64,000 nucleotides of DNA, taken from contig CM074703.1 of NCBI GenBank assembly GCA_037367355.1, forward strand, positions 744,001 to 808,000, given 5' to 3'. The first letter of the stretch is position 1, and every line of letters starts with the position of its first letter. This document shows positions 33,930-44,233 of the stretch, piece by piece. Below the pieces are notes generated by a model. That model worked only from the letters and a program-made list of their open reading frames with translations. It did no database searches and was not told where the DNA came from. Made by a program: the position numbers and the translations under genes. This DNA is from Neoscytalidium dimidiatum. Taxonomy: Eukaryota > Ascomycota > Dothideomycetes > Botryosphaeriales > Botryosphaeriaceae.

Positions 33930-35691
33930 ATGGACCCCGATCAGCTGGAATTGCCAGAACAGGGCATGGGCGACGCCACTGTGCACCGCCCGGCTAGTCG
34001 AGCCTCGTCAATCAGCTCTCGCTCCATGTAAGTGCGCGCTCTCCGTCTCTCCGGGCTCAGGCCCCACGATCGTCACCTCTGTGCGACCTTCCCCGTTCTC
34101 CCCCCCTCCGTCCCAAGAATACAGAAAAAAAAGCCCCGACAACCCGCGCCGCCGGGTATGCTTAATCCGCCCACCAATTTCATTTCTTCACCGGCGCTGG
34201 CGGTGCTTTGCGCAATCCAGCGGCGTGGGCGCAGCCGCCCGCTTTTCTCTGCCGTCTCCATTTTCTTGTTCATGTTCTCAGACCCAAGGGGCCGGTTTCC
34301 GGGGGCAGAGCTGGTCCCAGAATCCTCCCAGGGACCCGAAGCAGCGGTTCCCAAACTCCCGGAAAAAGCCTGTGTCAAATAACAAAATAACTGACTCATC
34401 CGCCCCTCGGGTACCTCGTAGCCACTCAACGCGCTCCCTGCACTCTGCCGACCTTACTCATGTTGTCGAGAATGGGCGGACATACCCAAACGACACATAC
34501 TACATGCCGTGCGACGGCCTGGAGCAGACACGTCTCGAGATCCTACACCGCCTGTATCTGACCGCCCTTGACGGCGCCCTTACCACCGCGCCCCTGTCGC
34601 CCGGAACCCAGCGTATCCTCGACGTTGGCACTGGCCCGGGCGAATGGGCCTCTCAGATGGCAGAGCAGTTTCCGGACGCAGAGATCGTCGCCGTGGACCT
34701 GGCCGTTTGGGAGCTGCCGGCAAGGGAAGAGATCGACTCGGATGACGACGACTCGGCCGACGAATTCGACCCAAAGGCGAACATCATCTGGGAGATCGAC
34801 GACCTCGAACCGTATGATAGCTGTGACATTAGCAGCAGCCATCACGATCACGAGCACCAGAGCCAACCCCCGTCGCCAGCGTTCAATGCCGACTTGGCCC
34901 AAACCACCGCCGATCTGGACGGCCTGGCCATCGACCAGGGCTACGCCAGCGGCAGCACGACGACGGGGAAGACGCCCTCGGAACCGCATTCCCTTCCTGA
35001 GAACGCCGGTGCAGGAGAAGGAGATGAAGCACCAGACTGCTGCCGCCCTCTTTCCCCCTCCCCGCACCAATGCGCACCGGAAGTCGACTACGGCTGGAAC
35101 TACTCCGAGCCCTTCGACTTCATCCACATCCGCGACCTGAAAGGCGCCTTCCGCGACTGGCGGGCTGTCTACGCCGAAGCCTACGCCAACCTGGCTCCGG
35201 GAGGCCTGCTCGAGGTGGTCGACATGATGCCGGATCTGCCTCCTGACGACGACAAAACTAAAAATGACGAAGCGGCCGCAGATGTAGACGACGACGACTC
35301 GGCCCTCATGCGGCTCATCGACGCGACCCTCGCTGCCGCCCGCGCCGCCGGCCGGCCGCTGTCACTCGAGCACCTCGACCCGCGCGTCCTCGAGTCGGTG
35401 GGGTTCTGCGACGTGCGCCGCCGCTGCGTCGACGTGCCCATGGGCCCTTGGCCGGACGACCCGCGCAAGGCGATGATGGGCAAGATGTGGCTGGTCTGCT
35501 GCGCCGAGGGCCTGGAGGCCAGCTGCTTGCGCTTGTTGACGCGGACGGCCGGGTGGGACGTCGCGAAGGTGCGGGAGGTGGCGAGGAAGGCGAGGGAGGA
35601 GATCTTGGAGGGAAGGCATGGCGGGTTGATGACGAAGTGTTGGTTTGTGAGTGCGAGGAAGGGGAAGAGGAGGGGGAACGGGGGTGGTTGA
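33930..35691 (+). CDS. LaeA-like SAM-dependent methyltransferase
   Basis: Two exons (33930-34027, 34422-35691) joined over a 394-nt intron (donor GTAAGT, branch ACTGAC, acceptor TAG) encode 455 residues. After a Ser-rich N-terminus comes the start of the LaeA/UMTA-type fold (HVVENGRTYPNDTYYMPCD, 47-65). SAM-binding motif I is ILDVGTGPG at 98-106, with the acidic end EIVAVDLA. The later core includes FDFIHIRDLKGAFRDW (from 264) and APGGLLEVVDMM. The core is interrupted by an acidic stretch (about 134-150) and by an 88-residue low-complexity, His/Ser/Asp-rich insert (about 165-252). LaeA-like proteins regulate secondary metabolism and development from the nucleus or act as small-molecule methyltransferases. 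Which applies here is unknown. Met13 is an alternative start because a TATA box lies just before Met1. Confidence 0.85.
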
Positions 35692-38687
35692 TTTGATAGT
35701 AAGGAAGGGACGCAGGGAGGTAGTGTAGGGGGGATGAATCGCTCTCATGATGATGACGGTTATGATGGTAGGGGATGGAGGGGGGGAATGGCTCGACCGG
35801 TTTGTACGACTGAGGCTGTGTTTGCTGATGGCCTTTTCTTTGATGCTGATCGTTACGAGCGTGTATACCTGTGGCATTTTGGCCGCTCTGCTCTGTCTGT
35901 CCCCGTTGTCCTCTTTTTCCCTTTCTCTCATCCTGTGGATACTTTAGAAGCGAGCGCTGGGATACTGTTCTTCTACTTTCTTGCTTTATTACCAAAAAGT
36001 TGGCGGAATGCTGGTTTTTGTTGCTAATGAGAGAGGATGGATCGCTTTTGCAAAAAGGCTGACGTAGAAATTTACGAGAGGGGCATGGAAGGCAACGTTT
36101 CGTGTATCGTTTTTCAGGAAGTCGGGGTGTCGATACGTGCTGACAGACTTTGCCGGCAAAATGTGATGATTTCGATACCGAGCCCAATCTCTTGTTCCTG
36201 TAATCGGGACTGGCTTCCGGATACCATCCCGAAACCTACCCCCACTCGGATTATGGAAGGCAGCGTTTGCGCACATGATGCCATTTTCTCAGAGCAGAAC
36301 AATTGGGAGCAATGCCGGGCACGATCAGAAACATGCGTATATTAAACATTTGCTTCTTCCTTTTATACCATATCACCTGTCCTGCCTGTCTCTGATCATG
36401 TCTCGGTCACGGCACGACGAGCGACAGGGTGATTCATCGTGTGACATTCACATGAACTGCGCAAGGGAACGCTTTCAGCTGCTCTGTCCAGGAGGACGTC
36501 CTTTGCTCTGCTCTGCGAGACCAAGGCAAAAAAAAAAAAAAGGCCTGGAATATAAAATGGTACTATATAAGGTGCCCGTCCGCCCTCGTAATCAATAATC
36601 GCTTGACTGTTAGCTGCGTTGGCTGCGATTCTGGACTCGCGGGGCTCCCCACCCCCACATATATATATTTTATTTTTTTTTATTCAGCTCTTGCACAATC
36701 GGGGTCCATCTCCTTTCTCGTCCTCCGCATCCGAAGCAGCCGCACATGTCATGTGCATGCGAACAGCCTGCGGTAATCACGCCACAGACAGCGCTCACGA
36801 ACGCCAATCATACGGCGGCATGGAGAACAGATCGTCGGGCACAGGACTCAGCCGCAGTCGAGAAAGATACATGTCGCTGAGCTCGAGAGCACACATGCTC
36901 GCACGCGCCCGCACCACGCCATACCTGCGCGACGACACACACACGTTTGTATTCTCCGATCCGTCGTCGTCCAACAGCATGCACGTCATGCAGCTTGCAT
37001 GGCAGAAGGGTTGGACGACAGGAAGGCAAAAAGGAAAAATAAAAAAAGAGAGAGAGGGAGAAAGAGTTAGCTGCGTGTAACCGCACAGGAAACGCACGCG
37101 GGCAAGCCTTTTTTTTTTTTTTTTTGACGATCGCTGACTGTTTTGTTCTATCTGTCGTGACACACGAAGGCATGCTTCATAATCTCCCGACGCTGTGTAT
37201 GGACGGGAAAGTCCGTGGGGAGGTGGACGCTGGGTGTATGATGTAGAGAGGATATTTGTCGGTGTACATTGCAGCGGATGCGTCGGCATCGCTGAGTCTC
37301 GTGGCTGATTTTAATTTTCCAACCTTTTCTCCGATGTGCTGTTGATCCCAAGGGGTTATGGCGTTTTGGGAGTTGGGGGCCGAGGCTTAATCCCGTGGAT
37401 AGACGTAAAGGAAAGGTAAGCACGGTTGTCGTAGGGCGCGGTGATGTTGTGATTGCATCTCGCGGAGGCTGCAGTAGTATTGCACGAAACTGGATATGAA
37501 AAGCCTTCTGAGGGCAGAATCTCGCGGGCGTGTCATAAGGGATGTGGTTGCGAAAGAATATTCCGCTGCATTGAAGCGGACGTCAATCCTCACGCTTTGG
37601 GAATCCATGGGAATCCCGAACGGGAAACTATCCGCGCGGTTACCTGGTCGGGAAAAGGACAGCGTCTGAATCCCTTCAGGATCCTACCAAACGAGAGGAA
37701 GCGCACGTTCTCTCCCCGTGCGTCGTCCGTTGACAGATCAGCCTTGGTGGTTTGAGGAGCCGAGCCCGGTGTACTACCATGATTCAGCAGTTGCGTGTAT
37801 AGCACGGCATGACCGAATCCCACGACGAATTTCCGGTCTTCTTGGACCGTAGGAGGAGCAGGATTGGAACAGGTGAGAAACAGCGAAAATCCTGCGAAGA
37901 AGCCTATCCTCATCCACGTCCTTCGCTCCCCTGAACTGCCCAATCCAAGCACGGCCCCCAACAGCACAAACCTCCGCGGCCAGCCACCAACGCTGCCCTA
38001 GTCTCGGATTGCGCAAGTGAAAAAGAAAAATTACATTTAATGTGAAAAGAAGTCCGATAGAATCCTCCAGACGTCAAGACGTTTGAGAAAAGAGACTCAC
38101 ACAACTTCGAACGTCGCAACAGCCACCAACACCTCGGGTTGGCTCCGTCTATAGGTTTTGTTCGGCCTGTATGTGGGAGGGCGGGTGTGTTGCACAGGAT
38201 GTATGAGGGTGGATCGAGCTGTCGTAGATGATTGGTGATCCTTGCGGTGACGGGTTGTTGGTGGAGGAGGAGACAAGCAAATGCGTGCGGTAATCGACTT
38301 CGTTCTTCCCCAGGTCGAGTGCGTTTGTCCGGAAGTGCGTTTCGTGCAGCTTGTGCCTTCGACAGGGACTCGAGGACTCCCGAGACATTGTCGGGATTGG
38401 CTTGGGTACCCGTCCATGGTATGTACTGTACATCTACAACCTTGTTAATCTGGACCTCTCAGTCGGCTCTTGTCTCCCGGTGCAGAGCACAGGCGAAACG
38501 TCAAAGAAGAAGGAAGAGAGAAAGGAGAAGAGTAACGAGCGCTCCGCTCTACCATTGGCGGCCCAGGATATCTACGCGAATAGAAAAAAAAAAAAAAAAA
38601 ACTACATAAAATGCTTTCCCGCCCGAGGAGTCATTCCGAATATATTAAGGAGAAAAACTCCATCGCTTGCTGCTTCAAAACCCCATC
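35692..38687. other. 3-kb intergenic stretch with homopolymer runs
   Basis: No gene is supported. The stretch contains poly(A/T) runs near 36529, 37111 and 38583 and a TATATA patch near 36660. The longest minus-strand frame (37967-37590) begins with a hydrophobic segment but has no motif or splice support. It probably holds 3' untranslated sequence of both flanking convergent genes plus non-coding DNA. Confidence 0.45.
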
Positions 38688-40142
38688 TCAGTACGCTGGC
38701 GGGCTCCCCGGACTCCCTGCCACCTTCCTCGTCCCCTCCTCTTCTTGCTGCTCCCCTCTCTCAACCCCCTGCCCTACCACACCCTCCTCCTCCCTCCTCC
38801 TCTCCGCCTCCTTCACCGTCCCCGGCGAGTGCACCTCACTGCCCTTCCACCCGCCATCCAGCTCCGCCGGCTGTGCGCCCGTATCCAGCTCGTGCACCAC
38901 CTTCGCGTTCCCCTCCGCATCCAGCTCCACCTTGGGCGCGCCGACGCCGGACAGCTCGCCTCGGAACTGCGTGTCGCCCGTCTTCTCGTGGAAGACGTCG
39001 GTGCCGTCGACCTCGTGCGAGGGCGAGCGCTTGGCGTTGCCGGCGGCGGCGGCGCGGCGGCGGCGGAAGTAGAAGAGGGCGAGGCCGACGAGGAGGGCGA
39101 TGAAGGCGACGACGCCGATGACGATGCCGGCGATGGCGCCGCCGGAGAGTGAGTTGGATGACGACGATGGCGAGGCGGATGTGGTGGTGGCAGCGGCGGG
39201 GGCGGTTGTGGACTGGACTTGTCAGTCGCCTTTTCTTGTCCCCCCCCCCTTTTTTTTTTCCCTTTTTTGGGAAGGGGAGTAGTGGGTGATTGGGCTTACT
39301 GTGCTGGCTTGGGCAAGGGCGAAGCCCTCGATGACGTGCGCATAGGCTTGATCAGCGGTACTAGAGGCGGTCCATGGTTGCGTTGCGGTCAGAGTGGTAT
39401 TGTCGTAGGCGCGAACGGTCATGCTCTGGCCGACGGTGAAGGTGGTGTAGCATGTTCCACCGTATGCAGGCCTGTTCGAGTCGACAGTTGTGCTGGGTGG
39501 GTGGAGTTCGAAGCCGCTGAGGTACAAAGGTTAGCGATAAGGAACTTAATTGAGGAAAGATAAATTTGAGGTTCGAGACGAGGTTGAAAATAACATGCAC
39601 TATGGCGGGAAACTGTGAAATTTCGGAAATTGAAATGAGAAAAGGAAAACATCGACATGAGAAAGCCCGGAAAAAAAGTAAAAATGGCGAGCATACCTCG
39701 GGCAGCATGCAATGTAATTGCTCGAGTAGGTGTTCACCGCGGACCAGTTATCAGGACACACCAGCGGGCTGAAAAGTGGAGCAATGGAGCTGGTCTGGTT
39801 GAATAGCGATGTATAACCGTTGATGAACTCAGTAGGATAGCAGTCCGTCACGAGAGAGCCAGGGACAGGTGAGGGCTCGTTCAGCCAGAGGTTGTAGTAC
39901 GGAGACGACAGCAGGGAAAGGCGATGCTCTGTGCATGACGACGGCGGGGTGAAGGTGGTGGTCAGGGCGACAGTGGTGGCTGATGGAGACGAGAAGGTCG
40001 ACAATGAAGCAGACAAAGAGGCGGCGTCTGCCGCCGTTGTCGAAGCAGACCGTGTCGAGGTTGCTAGCGTCGTGCTGGAGCCGGCGGCGGCGGTTGACGC
40101 GGAGGCGGAAGTGATTTCCTGTGAAGTCGATATTGTCGACAT
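38688..40142 (-). CDS. Ser/Thr-rich single-pass membrane protein (CCPSGF ectodomain)
   Basis: Three exons (40142-39697, 39516-39300, 39212-38688) encode 395 residues. The N-terminal part is Ser/Thr-rich (about 1-70), probably O-glycosylated. A cysteine-containing ectodomain follows: SSCTEHR, VTDCYPTEF, then YIACCPSGFEL, which is completed exactly across the first splice junction. A second Ser-rich stretch leads to one transmembrane helix at about 245-270 (GGAIAGIVIGVVAFIALLVG), a stop-transfer RRRR and a charged cytoplasmic tail of about 120 residues. This layout resembles fungal wall-sensor-like proteins. No hydrophobic signal peptide is visible behind the ATG at 40142, so either the helix is a signal anchor or an upstream exon is missing. 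Function is unknown. Confidence 0.75.
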
Positions 40143-41760
40143 GTTCACGGATCGTCAACGTCTGTCAACGGGCTGGCCGACGTGGAGGAATTGCGAGCCG
40201 AGCAGGTGAGGGCCAGAGAGCTGGCTCGCGGGGCGGGTGGCTCAGATCAAAAGGACACGGCGGCGGATGGGCGCTTGCAGGTCTCGAGAGCCGAGTGCAG
40301 TTCGGTGGAGCTTGGAGAATCCTTCGCAGGCGGGTGCCTGGGCAGGCGCGGCGGGAGGCGCTCAGCCATTGTATATAGCGCTACGGGTGGAGCTTGTCGA
40401 GCGTGCGCTCCATATGAAGGCGTCCAGACCGGGACAATCATGCAGGCATATGGCCGTGATGCGAGTGCGAGGAGATGCAGCGGCGTGAGCAAATGGAGCG
40501 CGCAGGACGGCGCCACCGCCAGGCCCCAGACAGGTTCCTGGAGTCGAGCCTCTGGGCTCCCCGGCCGGCCATGAAGCCAGCAGGCGGCCTAGCGTCGGTG
40601 GGGGCCAGATTGGCGACAGCGCATTGGAGAGCCGGGCTGCTCGCATCCACATCTCACATGCTGCGCTCAACCCTCGCTGCGACCCGGCCTCGTCTGATTT
40701 CTGCCCGGCGGCGATGCTGCCATTTCAGGGCCTGTCGTGGCACCCGGCGATCTACGAATACGGCCGGCGGGTTCGCCGACGGGCGTCGCTGCGAGTCAGC
40801 CGCCGCCGCCCTTCTGTTCAATCCGCGTCGTGGTCAGCTTAGGCACTCGCCTGCTGGCCGTTTCTTTTTTTGCTGCTTGCTTGGTCATGTCCCTACGTGG
40901 TGACTGCTCCACTCCGCCAGCCACTGCCCCCGCCCTCCCCAATGCGGCCGGCGAGAGCGCGGAAAAGAGGGTGCGGAGTGGCCACGCCGGAAAGGGGAGC
41001 TGCGGCACGGGTAAAGTGTGGATGCGATGGCGCATCTCTCAGCTCGAAATTGAACCACCGCAGTTATGAGGTGTGCCCTCGTTTGATCTATTCTCGACGG
41101 GCCTACCGAGGAGGCTAACGCATGAACCCTTCCAAAACAGCCCGTGTGCCCTGCAGCGGCGGCCGAGAGTCATACTGAAGAGTGCTTAGCCAGAAGGCTT
41201 AATGCAAGTACAGCTTGGGATCAGGCTAGAATTGAAATTTATTTATACGCTATCGTCGCATAGGAAAGCGCATGCCTCAATAGAAAACACCAGGGTTCAA
41301 GGGACCACAGAAGCCGTGGCACGGCGGCAGCTAGAAGCTTGCAAGTCTGGGACCGGTCGACCGTTGCTCCCGCAGGAGGATTGCGGGCGAATAAAGAGGG
41401 GCACTGGGGATCTGGGGCACCAACCCTCGCCGCCCGCGCGAACCGCTAGCTTATGTAGCCACGCTATCGAAAATAAGCCCGTCCTTCGGTCCCGCTTCGT
41501 CGGAACCTCACCTGCCAAGCTTTGCGTGTCGCGGACTGCTCACTCTCCTTTGTACTTCCAGCCCCCAAAACCGTTACCATTGGTCTAGCCCTCACACTTC
41601 TCACTACATCATCAGTGTCCCAGGGCCACGATCCTCCCAGATCTCAAAAGACAAAAAAAGCACGAGGCCCCCAAACCTCAACGTTGTCGTGCGGATTACC
41701 CAGCGCGGGGACCATCTCATCGCCACTCCATCGCCATCGGTACAATCAATCTGATCCCCA
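40143..41760. other. intergenic, GC-rich
   Basis: The stretch lies between two minus-strand genes and should contain the promoter of the surface-protein gene. Several overlapping frames exist only because the DNA is GC-rich. No RNA gene or repeat is seen. Confidence 0.45.
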
Positions 41761-43326
41761 TCACCCACTCCCGCTGCCGTGTCCGCCATCGTCATCATCG
41801 CCATCCACCTTATGCAAACAAAATACCACCCCCTCCGAACTGCCCCGCCCCACCGCCAACAGCTCCCATGACAGTATCCGAAAAGGCTCCTCCCTCGCTC
41901 TCAACATCGCCCCCAGGACATCCTCCCTGCCTGCCTCTATAACCCAAATCACGCCCCTCGGCCCGGAACTCAGCTCTTTCAGCGCTCCACACTCCATCGC
42001 ACGCTCCATCACCGTGAAGAACTGCGCCTCGTACCGCCCGAACATCTCCCTCGCCTTCGACATCATTTGCTCCTCCTCCTTCCGCGCCTCTTCCGCCGGA
42101 TTCCTTAGCGTGATGAGTGCCAGAAATCGTGGCCCTTCCGCATCGTAGAGCTCTACCGGCTCGGTTAGCGCAATGCCAGGCGGAGGAAGACGAGCATCAT
42201 CCTCCGACAGCGCCACGGGGCCATGATAGCAGCCCGTCCGTCGCTTGCGCTGCTGCTCACGCACGACGCGCCGCGTCCACGCATCGCCGCCACTCCCTTC
42301 CGATCTCGACGACGACGGTGAGGACGGCGACGAGGAAGAAGATGAAGAGCCTCCTTGCCCGCCGAGCGCTGCGGCGAACAATCTCCCCGCCAGCACGTCG
42401 CGCAGATACTGTATCTCCGCGTCCGTGTCCGCCAGCTCCCGCGCGTCTGCGCCCATCCACGCCAGCTGCTGCCGCGTCTCGAGCTGCTGCTCCAGATCCT
42501 GCTGCAATTGGTGGCGGGCGTGCGGGCTAAGGCCACGAGGACGATTGGGCCGTGGTCTTCCTCTTTGCCTGTCGGCGTTTCTGTGCCTGTCCCTGCCCCT
42601 AACCCCGCCGCCATTGCCTCTATTATTTTGCTCTGCAACTGGTGGTGCCGCCACAGCAGCAGCAGCATGAGGAGGGGGATATCCGCGCAGACGTGGAGGT
42701 GGACGCCAACCCCCACCAACACCACCACCACCACCCCCTTCAACCTCCCTCAACGCCTCCCTCAACGTCGCTAACGCATCCTCCGCCCTCCTGAGCGCCT
42801 CACCCCCGCCCTCTCCATCCCCCTCTGCCCCATGCGACCGCACCTGGTCCCGCACATTCTCCACGTACCGCTCCTGCCGCGACACCCGCTCCTGCAAATC
42901 CCTGACATGCTCGGCATCTGCCCTAGGCCTCCGCTGGTTCCAACCGGGTACATTGTGCCGCCTACCCGCCTCGTCGTCGTCGTCGTCGTCGTCGAAGTCG
43001 AAGTCGAAGATCAGCGGATCCTCTTCCTCCTCTTCATCACTCTCGTGCCGGTCTCCACGACGCGCTCGCCCGCCGTGCCGCATCCAGTAGTCGCGATCAT
43101 CATGGTGGTTGCGCGGTCGAGGTCGGCCGTGCCGCGCCGCGGCTATGACGCGCTCGCGGTCGCGCGCCCAGTACGCGTCGGCGTCACCGTCATGGCCTGG
43201 CGTGAAGACGGCGGCGAAGTCGAGGTCGCCGACGTCGTCGTTGTCGGGTTCATCGTCGCCGTCGCCGGCGCGGTGGTGGTCGTGGCTGTAGCGCGAAATG
43301 TAGGTTGCGCTGCCGCGGTAGTCCAT
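41761..43326 (-). CDS. hypothetical acidic low-complexity protein
   Basis: One uninterrupted frame of 521 residues starts at the ATG at 43326 (MDYRGSATYISRYSHDHH). The open frame extends further upstream but without ATG and through a poly-Lys stretch that is really an A/T-rich leader. The first 120 residues are Asp/Glu/Arg/His-rich with a run of seven Asp (DFDFDDDDDDDEAG). Two helical, coiled-coil-prone segments follow (LQERVSRQERYVENVRDQV; HQLQQDLEQQLETRQQLAW), then Gly/Pro- and Ser-rich linkers. The last 140 residues look folded (GPVALSEDDARLPPPGIAL; REMFGRYEAQFFTVMERAM). I recognise no family, signal peptide or membrane helix. The length of the frame and the folded-looking C-terminus support a real gene. 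Confidence 0.6.
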   Translation of the reverse strand: MDYRGSATYISRYSHDHHRAGDGDDEPDNDDVGDLDFAAVFTPGHDGDADAYWARDRERVIAAARHGRPRPRNHHDDRDYWMRHGGRARRGDRHESDEEEEEDPLIFDFDFDDDDDDDEAGRRHNVPGWNQRRPRADAEHVRDLQERVSRQERYVENVRDQVRSHGAEGDGEGGGEALRRAEDALATLREALREVEGGGGGGVGGGWRPPPRLRGYPPPHAAAAVAAPPVAEQNNRGNGGGVRGRDRHRNADRQRGRPRPNRPRGLSPHARHQLQQDLEQQLETRQQLAWMGADARELADTDAEIQYLRDVLAGRLFAAALGGQGGSSSSSSSPSSPSSSRSEGSGGDAWTRRVVREQQRKRRTGCYHGPVALSEDDARLPPPGIALTEPVELYDAEGPRFLALITLRNPAEEARKEEEQMMSKAREMFGRYEAQFFTVMERAMECGALKELSSGPRGVIWVIEAGREDVLGAMLRAREEPFRILSWELLAVGRGSSEGVVFCLHKVDGDDDDGGHGSGSG

Positions 43327-44233
43327 CGTTTTCTTTTTTTTTTGTTCTCCCCCTCCTTTTTTTTTCACACCCTTTTTCTTTCCCAAAACAAAAAAGGAGG
43401 GAAAATGGAATGAGGTAGGTGGATTTGGCGACTAAGGAGAATGGCGAGTATTTATTTTTCGTTTCTCTGATTTATTGTTTTTATTAATGTCGCCCTCTGG
43501 TATGCAGTGTCTCGGAGTGGAGCGATATATGCGTATTATGTGCGTGCTCTGAATCAAGAGTCTCGTCGATGGATTTCTTCTGACCTGTATGCGTATGCGT
43601 GAGTGTAAGTTTGTGAACTGTTTTCGTTCTTCAAATTTGACGAGAGCTTCGAGGTTTGCGAAGGATGTTGTCAAGGTATAGTCGAGCGAGGATACGAATT
43701 GAACCCGTAATATTGAGGAATGTCGACAAAGAGATTTCTGCTTGCGTGTGAAAACAGTGGAAGAGAAGAAATCTCCTATAATTCAGGCGGACAAGAGCAA
43801 CAAAAGTTGTTTTGCGGTGAGGCTGTGTGCAACGTGGTATGTGTCGTGGTCATGGTCTCTTGCTCGCCCATATGCGTGTCTGCTGTCGATCACGCCATCA
43901 AGTTTTTTTTTTCGAACTTTTCCCCTTCCCGCTTTAATGCATGATCCAGTCCAAGGACGTGAATGTCATGCAATGTGTTCAAATTGGACAAGCGGAAGAA
44001 GCGAGTGTGGTTGCTATCGATGCAGAAGGATTGCTTCCCAATTGGGAAGTATGCAGGTCTCAATTAGGTATTTTGATGTACCTCCAGCTCTTTTCTCAAA
44101 CCAACGCCTAAGCCCCGATGCAACCATATAACCTCTCAAAAAAAAAAGCAAGGAATTCCGATCACACCAAACGCTTGCTTTTCTGTTTTTCTGTACAAAA
44201 AGCTGACAATATGCGTGTCTTGCATCACTCAAA
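43327..44233. other. intergenic between two minus-strand genes
   Basis: T-rich and A-rich runs near 43330-43395 form the leader of the hypothetical gene. The rest is the 3' side of the cation-efflux gene's neighbour region with no supported gene. Confidence 0.45.

Noticed and set aside
35315..36187. 290-codon minus-strand frame over the methyltransferase 3' end
   Set aside because: It is low complexity (Ser/Pro/Arg) and overlaps conserved sense codons; no splice sites or motifs.
37590..37967. 125-codon minus-strand frame with hydrophobic start
   Set aside because: No motif, no splice support and no promoter signal. It probably lies in non-coding DNA between two convergent genes.
43685..43710. 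GAATTGAACCCG, like a minus-strand tRNA T arm
   Set aside because: No acceptor, anticodon or D arm can be folded around it.
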